A DNA stretch of 64,000 bases from Megalopta genalis. Its lineage: Eukaryota; Arthropoda; Insecta; Hymenoptera; Halictidae. Location: positions 62,001 through 126,000 of the forward strand of contig NW_027476786.1 in assembly GCF_051020955.1 (NCBI RefSeq). The letters are read 5' to 3'. Positions 42,230 to 54,300 of this stretch are shown piece by piece (within the stretch, counting starts at the first letter, position 1; each line of letters starts with the position of its first letter). The position numbers and the translations under genes were made by a program. The notes beneath the pieces were generated by a model. It searched no databases and had not been told where the DNA came from. It saw only the letters and a program-made list of their open reading frames with translations.

Positions 42230-43205
42230 CTTCAAACCAATGTGAAGTAGAAGGCTTAGCTTCAAATCTATGCAAAACAAATGATTCTGCTTCACATACT
42301 TGCGATATAAATGATTTAGTTTCAACTGAATGCGAAACAATCAAGTTAGATTCAAAACCACGCGAAACACGTGATTTAGATTCAAATCAATGCGAAGTAG
42401 AAGGCTTAGCTTCAAATCCATGCCAAAAAAATGTTTTACCTTCAATTACGTGCGGTTTAAATGAGAAAGCTTCAAATGCAGGCGAAACAAACGAGTTAGC
42501 TACAAATCCACGCGAAACACGTGATTTATATTCAAATCAATGCGAAGTTGTAGGCTTAGCTTCAAAACAATGCGAAACGATTGGTTTAGCTTCAAATACT
42601 TGTGATAAACACGATTTAGCTTCAACTGCATGCGAATCCATCTCGTTCGCTTCAAATCTAAGAGAAACACATGATTTAACTTCAAATCAATGCGAAGTAG
42701 TAGGCTTAGCTTCAAATCAATGCGAAACAAATGGATTAGCTTCAAATACTTGTGATAAACATGATTTAGATTCAACTGCATGCGAATCAAACGAGTTAGC
42801 TTCAAATCCCAGGGAAACACATGATTTAACTTCAAATCAATGCGAAGTAGAACGCTTTGCTTCAAATCCATGCGAAACAAATGATTAACATTCAAATACT
42901 TGCGGTTTAAATGAAATAGCTTAAAATGCAAGCGAAACAAACGAGATAGCTTCAAGTCCATGAGAAACACATGATTCAGCTTCAAATCAATGCGAAGTAG
43001 TAGGCTTAGCTTCAAATCAATGCGAAACATATGGTTTAGCTTCAAGTACTTGTGATAAACATGATTTAGCTTCAACTGCATGCGAATCAAAAGAGTTAGA
43101 TTGACTACCGAGGGAAACACATGTTTTAACTTCAAATTAATTCGAAGTAGACGGCTTAAATTCAAATCCATGCGAAACAAGTGGTTTCGCTTCAAATACT
43201 TGTGA
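42230..43205. repeat. Partial copy 4 of the 2.7-kb block
   Basis: It follows copy 1 at an offset of 8,850 bp until about 43,205. There tgtgatgtac is replaced by tgtgatgaac and the sequence jumps to the part equivalent to 35,255, a loss of about 900 bp (six HORs). It then runs on through the gatattaac marker near 43,418. Confidence 0.82.
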
Positions 43206-46200
43206 TGAACACGATCTAGAGTCAACTGCATGCGAATCAAACGAGTTAGCTTCAAATACAATGGAAACACATGATTTAAATTCAAATCAATGCGAAGTAG
43301 TAGGCTTAGCTTCAAATCAATGCGAAACAAATGGTTTGGGTTCAGATACTTTTAATAAACATAATTTAGCTTCAACTGCATGCGATTCAAACTAGTTAGC
43401 TTCAAATCCAAGAGAAACACATGATATTAACTTCATATCAATGCGAAGTAGAAGGCTTAGCTTCAAATCCATGCGAAACAAATGATTTACCTTCAAATAC
43501 CTGCGGTTTAAATGATATAGTTTCAAGTGCAGGCGAAAAAACGAGTTAGCACCAAATCCATGCGAAACACATGATTTAGCTTCAAATCAATATGAAGTAG
43601 AAGGCTTAACTTCAAATCCATGCGAAACAAGCGGTTTAGCTTCAAATACTTGTGATAAACGCGATTTAGAGTCAACTGCGTGCGAATCAAACCAGTTAGT
43701 TTCAAATCCCAGGAAAACACATGATTTAACTTCAAATCAATGCGAAGTGGGAGGCTTAGCCTCAAATCCATGGTAAACAAATGATTTACCTTCAAATACC
43801 TGCGGTTTAAATGAAATAGCTTCAAAAGCAGGCGAAACAAACGAGTTAGCTTCAAATCCATGCGAAACACATCAGTTAGCTTCAAATCAATGCGAAGTAG
43901 AAGGCTTAGCTTCAAATCCATGAGAAACAAATGGTTTAGCTTCAAATACTTGTGATGAACACGGTTTAGAGTCAACTGCATGCGAATCAAACGAGTTAGC
44001 TTCAAATCCCAGGGAAACACATGATTTAACTTCAAATCAATGCGAAGTGGAAGGCTTAGCTTCAAATGCATGCGAAACAAATGGTTTGGCTTCGAATACT
44101 TGTGATGAACACGATTTAGAGTCAACTGCATGCGAATCAAACGAGTTAGCTTCAAATACAATGGAAACACATAATTTAAATTCAAATCAATGCGAAGTAG
44201 TAGGTTTAGCTTCAAATCAATGCGAAACAAATGGTTTGGGTTCAGATACTTTTAATAAACATAATTTAGCTTCAACTGCATGCGATTCAAACGAGTTAGC
44301 TTCAAATCCAAGAGAAACACATGATATTAACTTCATATCAATGCGAAGTAGAAGGCTTAGCTTCAAATCCATGCTAAACAAATGATTTACCTTCAAATAC
44401 CTGCGGTTTAAATGAAATAGCTTCAAAAGCAGGCGAAACAAACGAGTTAGCTTCAAATCCATGCGAAACACATCAGTTAGCTTCAAATCAATGCGAAGTA
44501 GAAGGCTTAGCTTCAAATCCATGAGAAACAAATGGTTTAGCTTCAAATACGTGTGATGAACACGGTTTAGAGTCAACTGCATGCGAATCAAACGAGTTAG
44601 CTTCAAATCCAAGGGAAACACATGATTTAACTTCAAATCAATGCGAAGTAGAAGGCTTAACTTCAAATCCATATGAAACAAGTGGTTTAGCTTCAAATAC
44701 TTGTGATGAACACGATTTAGAGTCAACTGCATGCGAATCAAACGTGTTAGCTTCAAATCCCAGGACAACACATGATTTAACTTCAAATCAATGCGAAGTA
44801 GAAGGCTTAACCTCAAATCCACGCCAAACAAATGTTTTACCTTCAAATACCTGCGGTTTAAATGAAATAGCTTCAAATGCAGGCGAAACAAACGAGTTAG
44901 CTGCAAATCCACGCCAAACACGTGATTTAGATTCAAATCAATGCGAAGTAGTAGGCTTACCTTCAAATCAATGCGAAACGATTGGTTTAGCTTGAAATAC
45001 TTGTGATAAACACGATTTCGCTTCAACTGCATGAGAATCCATCGAGTACGCTTCAAATCCAAGAGAAACACATGATTTACCTTCAAATCAATGCGAACTA
45101 GTAGGCTTAGCTTCAAATCAATGCGAACTAGTAGGCACAGATTCAAATCAATGCGAAACAAATGGTTTAGCATCAAATACTTGGGATAAACATGATTGAG
45201 ATTCAACTGCATGCGAATCAAACGAGTTAGCTTCAAATCCAAGGGAAACACATGATTTAACTTCAAATCAATGCGAAGTAGTAGGCTTAGCTCCAAATCA
45301 ATGCGAAACAAATGATTTAACTTCAAATACTTGTGATAAACACTATTTAGAGTCAACTGCATGCGAATCAAACGAGTTAGCTTCAAATCACAGGGAAACA
45401 CATGATTTAACTTCAAATCAATGCGAAGTGGAAGGCTTAGCTTCAAATGCATGCGAAACAAATGGTTTGGCTTCGAATACTTGTGATGAACACGATTTAG
45501 AGTCAACTGCATGCGAATCAAACGAGTTAGCTTCAAATACAATGGAAACACATGATTTAAATTCAAATCAATGCGAAGTAGTAGGCTTAGCTTCAAATCA
45601 AAGCGAAACAAATGGTTTGGGTTCAGATACTTTTAATAAACATAATTTAGCTTCAACTGCATGCGATTCAAACGAGTTAGCTTCAAATCCAAGAGAAACA
45701 CATGATATTAACTTCATATCAATGCGAAGTAGAAGGCTTAGCTTCAAATCCATGCGAAACAAATGATTTACCTTCAAATACCTGCGGTTTAAATGAAATA
45801 GTTTGCAAATGCAGGCGAAAAAAACGAGTTAGCACCAAATTCATGCGAAACACATGATTTAGCTTCAAATCAATATGAAGTTGAAGGCTTAACTTCAAAT
45901 CCAGGCGAAACAAGTGGTTTAGCTTCAAATACTAGTGATAAACGCGATTTAGAGTCAACTGCGTGCGAATCAAACGAGTTAGTTTCAAATCCCAGGAAAA
46001 CACATGATTTAACTTCAAATCAATGCGCAGTAGGAGGCTTAGCTTTAAATCCATGCTAAACAAATGATTTACCTTCAAATACCTGCGGTTTAAATGAAAT
46101 AGCTTCAAAAGCAGGCGAAAAAACGAGTTAGCACCAAATCCTTGCGAAACACATGATTTAGCTTCAAATCAATATGAAGTAGAAGGCTTAACTTCAAATC

Positions 46201-49200
46201 CATGCGAAACAAGTGGTTTAGCTTCAAATACTTGTGATAAACGCGATTTAGAGTCAACTGCGTGCGAATCAAACGAGTTAGTTTCAAATCCCAGGAAAAC
46301 ACATGATTTAACTTCAAATCAATGCGAAGTAGGAGGCTTAGCTTCAAATCCATGCTAAACAAATGATTTACCTTCAAATACCTGCGGTTTACATGAAATA
46401 GCTTCAAAAGCAGGCGAAACAAACGAGTTAGCTTCAAATCCATGCGAAACACATCAGTTAGCTTCAAATCAATGCGAAGTAGAAGGCTTAGCTTCAAATC
46501 CATGAGAAACAAATGGTTTAGCTTCAAATACGTGTGATGAACACGGTTTAGAGTCAACTGCATGCGAATCAAACGAGTTAGCTTCAAATCCAAGGGAAAC
46601 ACATGATTTAACTTCAAATCAATGCGAAGTAGAAGGCTTAACTTCAAATCCATATGAAACAAGTGGTTTAACTTCAAATACTTGTGATAAACACTATTTA
46701 GAGCCAACTGCATGCGAATCAAACGAGTTAGCTTCAAATCCCAGGGAAACACATGATTTAACTTCAACTCAATGCGAAGTGGAAGGCTTAGCTTCAAATC
46801 CATGCGAAACAAATGGTTTAGCTTCAAATACTTGTGATGAACACGATTTAGAGTCAACTGCATGCGAATCAAACGTGTTAGCTTCAAATCCCAGGACAAC
46901 ACATGATTTAACTTCAAATCAATGCGAAGTAGAAGCCATAACTTCAAATCCATGCGAAACAAGTGGTTTAGCTTCAAATACTTGTGATGAACACGATTTA
47001 GAGTCAACTGCATGCGAATCAAACGTGTTAGCTTCAAATCCCAGGACAACACATGATTTAACTTCAAATCAATGCGAAGTAGAAGGCTTAGCCTCAAATC
47101 CATGCCAAACAAATGTTTTACCTTCAAATACCTGCAGTTTCAATGAAATAGCTTCAAATGCAGGCGAAACAAACGAGTTAGCTACAAATCCACGCGAAAC
47201 AAGTGATATAGATTCAAATCAATGCGAAGTAGTAGGCTTAGCATCAAATCAATGCGAAACAAATGGTTTAGCTTCAAATACTTGTGATAAACATGATTTA
47301 GCTTCAACTGCATGCGAACCGAAAGCGTTCTCTTCAAATCTGAGAGAAACACATGATTTAACTTCAAATCAATGCGAAGTAGGAGTCTTAGCATCAAATT
47401 CATGCAAAACAAATGATTTACCTTCAAATACTTGTGATAAACATGATTTAGCTTCAACTGCGTGCGAATCAAACGACTTAACTTCAAATCCAAGGGAAAC
47501 ACATGATTTAAATTCAAATCAAGGCAAAGTAGTAGGCTTAGCTTCAAATCAATGCGAAACAAATGGTTTGGGTTCAGATACTTTTAATAAACATGATTTA
47601 GCTTCAACTGCGTGCGAATCAAACGAGTTAGTTTCAAATCCCAGGAAAACACATGATTTAACTTCAAATCAATGCGAAGTAGGAGGCTTAGCTTCAAATC
47701 CATGCTAAACAAATGATTTACCTTCAAATACCTGCGGTTTAAATGAAATAGCTTCAAAAGCAGGCGAAACAAACGAGTTAGCTTCAAATCCATGCGAAAC
47801 ACATGAGTTAGCTTCAAATCAATGCGAAGTAGAAGGCTTAGCTTCAAATCCATGAGAAACAAATGGTTTAGCTTCAAACACTTGTGATGAACACGTTTTA
47901 GAGTCAACTGCATGCGAATCAAACGAGTTAGCTTCAAATCCAAGGGAAACACATGATTTAACTTCAAATCAATGCGAAGTAGTAGGCTTAGCTCTAAATC
48001 AATGCGAAACAAATGATTTAACTTCAAATACTTGTGATAAACACTATTTAGAGTCACGTGCATGCGAATCAAACGAGTTAGCTTCAAATCCCAGGGAAAC
48101 ACATGATTTAACTTCTAATCAATGCGAAGTGGAAGGCTTAGCTTCAAATGCATGCGAAACAAATGGTTTGGCTTCAAATACTTGTGATGAACACGATTTA
48201 GAGTCAACTGCATGCGAATCAAACGAGGTAGCTTCAAATACAATGGAAACACATGATTTAAATTCAAATCAATGCGAAGTAGTAGGCTTAGCTTCAAATC
48301 AATGCGAAACAAATGGTTTGTGTTCAGATACTTTTAATAAACATAATTTAGCTTCAACTGCATGCGATTCAAACGAGTTAGCTTCAAATCCAAGAGAAAC
48401 ACATGATATTAACTTCATATCAGTGCGAAGTAGAAGGCTTAGCTTCAAATCCATGCGAAACAAATGATTTACCTTAAAATACCTGCGGTTTAAATGAAAT
48501 AGTTTCAAATGCAGGCGAAAAAAACGAGTTAGCACCAAATCCATGCGAAAACACATGATTTAGCTTCAAACCAATATGAAGTAGAAGGCTTAACTTCAAA
48601 TCCAGGCGAAACAAGTGGTTTAGCTTCAAATACTAGTGATAAACGCGATTTAGAGTCAACTGCGTGCGAATCAAACGAGTTAGTTTCAAATCCCAGGAAA
48701 ATACATGATTTAACTTCAAATCAATGCGAAGTAGGAGGCTTTGCTTCAAATCCATGCTAAACAAATGATTTACCTTCAAATACCTGCGGTTTAAATGAAA
48801 TAGCTTCAAAAGCAGGCGAAAAAACGAGTTAGCACCAAATCCATGCGAAACACATGATTTAGCTTCAAATCAATATGAAGTAGAAGGCTTAACTTCAAAT
48901 CCATGCGAAACAAGTGGTTTAGCTTCAAATACTTGTGATGAACACGATTTAGAGTCAACTGCATGCGAATCAAACGAGTTAGCTTCAAATCCTTGCAAAA
49001 CACATGATTCAGCTTCAACACATTGCGAAGTCGTAGGCTTAGCTTCAAATCCATGCGAAACAAATGTTATAGCTTCAAATACTTGTGATATACATGATTT
49101 AGCTTCAAGTGCATACGAATCAAACGAGTTAGCTTCGAATCCAAGTGAAACATGTGATTTAACTTCAAAACAATGCGAAGTAGAAGGCTTAGATACAAAT

Positions 49201-51300
49201 CCATGCGAAACAAATGATTTAGTTTCCAATACTTGCGAATATAAGTGATATAGCATCAATGCAGGCCAAACAAACGAGTTAGCTTAAAATCCATGCGAAA
49301 CACATGAATTAGCATTAAATCAATGCGAAGTAGAAGGTTCAGCATCAAATCCATGCGAAAAAAATGATTTAGCTCCAAATAAGTGCGAAGTAGTAGGCTT
49401 ATTTTGAAATCCATGCGAAACAAATGATTTAGCTTCAAACCAATGCGAAGTAGGAGGCTTAGCTTCAAATCCATGAGAAACAAATGGTTTAGCTTCAAAT
49501 ACCTGCGGTTTAAATGAAATAGCTTCAAAAGCAGGCGAAAAAACGAGTTAGCACCAAATCCATGCGAAACACATGATTTAGCTTCAAATCAATATGAAGT
49601 AGAAGGCTTAACTTCAAATCCATGCGAAACAAGTGGTTTAGCTTCAAATACTTGTGATAAACGCGATTTAGAGTCAACTGCGTGCGAATCAAACGAGTTA
49701 GCTTCAAATCGCAGGAAAACACATGATTTAACTTCAAGTCAATGCGAAGTAGGAGGCTTAGCTTCAAATCCATGCTAAACAAATGATTTACCACCAAATA
49801 CCTGCGGTTTAAATGAAGTAGATTCAAAAGCAGGCGAAACAAACGAGTTAGCTTCAAATCCATGCGAAACACATGAGTTAGCTTCAAATCAATGCGAAGT
49901 AGAAGGCTTAGCTTCAAATTCATGAGAAACAAATGGTTTAGCTTCAAATACTTGTGATGAACACGGTTTAGAGTCAACTGCATGCGAATCAAACGAGTTA
50001 GCTTCAAATCCAAGGGAAACACATGATTTAACTTCAAATCAATGCGAAGTAGTAGGCTTAGCTCCAAATCAATGCGAAACAAATGATTTAACTTCAAATA
50101 CTTGTGATAAACACTATTTAGAGTCAACTGCATGAGAATCAAACGAGTTAGCTTCAAATCCCAGGGAAACACATGATTTAACTTCAAATCAATGCGAAGT
50201 GGAAGGCTTAGCTTCAAATCCATGCGAAACAAATGGTTTAGCTTCAAATACTTGTGATGAACACGATTTAGAGTCAACTGCATGCGAATCAAACGAGTTA
50301 GCTTCAAATACAATGGAAACACATGATTTAAATTCAAATCAATGCGAAGTAGTAGGCTTAGCTTCAAATCAATGCGAAACAAATGGTTTGGGTTCAGATA
50401 CTTTTAATAAACATGATTTAGCTTCAACTGCATGCGATTCAAATGAGTTAGCTTCAAATCCAAGAGAAACACATGATATTAACTTCATATCAATGCGAAG
50501 TAGAAGGCTTAGCTTCAAATACATGCTAAACAAATGATTTACCTTCAAATACCTGCGGTTTAAATGAAATAGCTTCAAAAGCAGGCGAAAAAACGAGTTA
50601 GCACCAAATCCATGCGAAACACATGATTTAGCTTCAAATCAATATGAAGTAGAAGGCTTAACTTCAAATCCATGCGAAACTAGTGGTTTAGCTACAAATA
50701 CTTGTGATAAACGCGATTTAGAGTCAACTGCTTGCGAATCAAACGAGTTAGTTTCAAATCCCAGAAAAACACATGATTTAACTTCAAATCAATGCGAAGT
50801 AGGAGGCTTAGCTTCAAATCCATGCTAAACAAATGATTTACCTTCAAATACCTGCGGTTTAAATGAAATAGCTTCAAAAGCAGGCGAAACAAACGAGTTT
50901 GCTTCAAATCCATGCGAAACACATGAGTTAGCTTCAAATCAATATGAAGTAGAAGGCTTAGCTTCAAATCCATGAGAAACAAATGGTTTAGCTTCAAATA
51001 CTTGTGATGAACACGTTTTAGAGTCAACTGCATGCTAATCAAACGAGTTAGCTTCAAATCCAAGGGAAACACAGGATTTAACTTCATTTCAATGCGAAGT
51101 AGTAGGCTTAGCTTCAAATCAATGCGGAACATATGGTTTCGCTTCAAATACTTGTGATAAACATGATTTAGTTTCAACTGCATGCGAATCAAACGAGTTA
51201 GCTTCAAATCCCAGGGAAACACATGTTTTAACTTCAAATCAATGCGAAGTAGTAGGCTTAGCTTCAAATCAATGCGAAACAAATGGTTTGGATTCAGATA
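43206..51300. repeat. Family A subfamily with recurrent gagaaacaaatgg and gctaaacaaatg monomers
   Basis: The stretch shows repeated subfamily marks: ccatgagaaacaaatgg at 43,921, 44,521, 46,501, 47,851, 49,921 and 50,971, and ccatgctaaacaaatg near 44,371, 46,351, 47,701, 48,751, 49,771, 50,521 and 50,821. The first puts TGA and the second TAA in the plus frame, so that frame cannot stay open. Monomer doublets occur at about 45,091-45,150. The piece at 48,990-49,260 has divergent monomers (cttgcaaaacacatg, cttgcgaatataagtg) that resemble those in 51-56 kb. No gene is visible. Confidence 0.8.
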
Positions 51301-54300
51301 CTTGTGATAAACTTGATTTAGCTTCAACTGCATGCGAATCAAACGAGTTTTTCTTCAAATCCAAGAGAAACACATGATTTAACTTCAAATCAATGCGAAG
51401 TAGTTGGCTTAGCTTCAAATCAATGCGAAACAAATGGTGTAGCTACAAATACTTGTGTTAAACATGATTTACTTTCAACTGCATGCGAATCAAACGAGTT
51501 AGCTTCAAATCCCAGGGAAACACATGATTTAACTTCAAATCGATGGGAAGTAGTAGGCTTAGCTTCAAATCAATGCGAAACAAATGGTTTGGATTCAGAT
51601 ACTTGTGATAAACATGATTTAGCTTCAACTGCAAGCGAATGAAACGAGTTTTTCTTTAAATCCAAGAGAAAACACATGATTTAACTTCAAATCAATGCGA
51701 AGTAGTAGGCTTAGCTTCAAATCAATGCGAAGTAGTAGGCTTAGCTTCAAATCAATGCGAAACAAATGGTTTAGCTTCAAATACTCGTGATAAACATGAT
51801 TTAGCTTCAACTGCATGCGAAACAAACGAGTTAGCTTGAAATCCAAGAGAAACACATGATTTAACTTCAAATCAATGCGAAGTAGTAGGCTTAGCTTCAA
51901 ATCAATGCGAAAAAATGGTTTCGCTCCAAATCCTTGAGACAATATGTGATATAGCTTCAAATGCAAGCGAAACAAACGAGTTAGCTTCAAATCCATGCAA
52001 AACACATGCTTCAGCTTCAAATCAATGCGAAGTAGTAGGCTTAGCTTCAAATCAATGCGAAACAAATGGTTCAGCTTCAAATACTTGTGATAAACATGAT
52101 TTAGCTTCAACTGCATGCGAATCAAACGAGTTTTTAATCAAATCCAAGAGAAACACATGATTTAACTTCAAATCAATGCGAAGTAGTAGGCTTAGCTTCA
52201 AATCAATGCGGAACATATGGTTTCGCTTCAAATACTTGTGATAAACATGATTTAGCTTCAACTGCATGCGAATCGAACGAGTTAGCTTCAAATCCAAGGG
52301 AAACACATGATTTAACTTCATTTCAATGCGAAGTAGTAGGCTTAGCTTCAAATCAATGCGGAACATATGGTTTCGCTTCAAATACTTGTGATAAACATGA
52401 TTTAGTTTCAACTGAATGCGAATCAAACGAGTTATCTTCAAATCCATTCGAAACACATGATTTAGCTTCAGATCATTGCGATCTAGATGGTTTAGCTTCA
52501 AATCAATGCGAAACAAATGGTTTAATTTCAAATACTTGTGATAAACGTGATTTAGCTTCAACTGCATGCGAATCAAACGAGTTAGCTTCAAATCAAGAGA
52601 AACACATGATTTAACTTCAAATCAATGCGAAGTAGTTGGCTTAGCTTCAAATCAATGCGAAACAAATGGTGTAGCTACAAATACTTGTGTTAAACATGAT
52701 TTACTTTCAACTGCATGCGAATCAAACGAGTTAGCTTCAAATCCCAGGGAAACACATGATTTAACTTCAAATCGATGGGAAGTAGTAGGCTTAGCTTCAA
52801 ATCCATGCGAAACAAATGGTTTAGCTTTAGATACTTGTGATAAACATGATTTAGCTTCAACTGCATGCGAAACAAACGAGGTAGCATCAAATCCATGCAA
52901 AACACATGCTTCAGCTTCAAATCAATGCGAAGTAGTAGGCTTAGCTTCAAATCCATGCGAATCAATTGGTTTAGCTTCAAATCCATGCGAATCAATTGGT
53001 TTAGCTTCAAATCCATGCGAATCAATTGGTTTAGCTTCAAATACTTGTGATATACATGATTTATATTCAACTGCATGCGAAACAAACCAGTTAGCTTCAA
53101 ATTCATGCGAAACACATGATTTAGATTCAAATCAAAGCGGAGTAGAAGGCTTAGCTTCAAATCCATGCGAAACAAATGGTTTAGCTTTAGATACTTGTGA
53201 TAAACATGATTTAGCTTCAACTGCATGCGAAACAAACGAGTTAGCTTCAAATCCAAGCGAAACACATGATTTAGCTTCAAATCAATGCGAAGTAGTAGGC
53301 TTAGCTTCAAATAAATGCGAAACAAATGGTTTAGCTCCAGATACTTGTGATAAACATGATTAGCTTCAACTGCATGCGAAACAAACGAGTTAGCTTAAAA
53401 TCCAAGCGAAACACATGATTTATCTTCAAATCAATGCGAAGTAGTAGGCTTAGCTTCAAATCAATTCGAAACAAATGGTTTAGCTTCAGATACTTGTGAT
53501 AAACATGATTTAGCTTCAACTGCATGCGAAACAAACGAGTTAGCTTAAAATCCAAGAGAAACACATGATTTAACTTCAAATCAATGCGAAGTAGTAGGCT
53601 TAGCTTCAAATCAATGCGAAAAAAATGGTTTCGCTCCAAATCCTTGAGACTATATGTGATATAGCTTCAAATGCAGGCGAAACAAACGAGTTAGCTTCAA
53701 ATCCATGCAAAACACATGTTTCAGCTTCAAATCAATGCGAAGTAGTAGGCTTAGCTTCAAATCAATGCGAAACAAATGGTTCAGCTTCAAATACTTGTGA
53801 TAAACATGATTTAGCTTCAACTGCAAGCGAATCAAACGAGTTTTTAATCAAATCCAAGAGAAACACATGATTTAACTTCAAATCAATGCAAAGTAGTAGG
53901 CATAGCTTCAAATCAATGCGGAACATATGGTTTCGCTTCAAATACTTGTGATAAACATGATTTAGCTTCAACTGCATGCGAATCGAACGAGTTAGCTTCA
54001 AATCCAAGGGAAACACATGATTTAACTTCATTTCAATGCGAAGTAGTAGGCTTAGCTTCAAATCAATGCGGAACATATGGTTTCGCTTCAAATACTTGTG
54101 ATAAACATGATTTAGTTTCAACTGAATGCGAATCAAACGAGTTAGCTTCAAATCCCAGGGAAACACATGATTTAACTTCATTTCAATGCGAAGTAGTAGG
54201 CTTAGCTTCAAATCAATGCGGAACATATGGTTTCGCTTCAAATACTTGTGATAAACATGATTTAGTTTCAACTGAATGCGAATCAAACGAGTTAGCTTCA

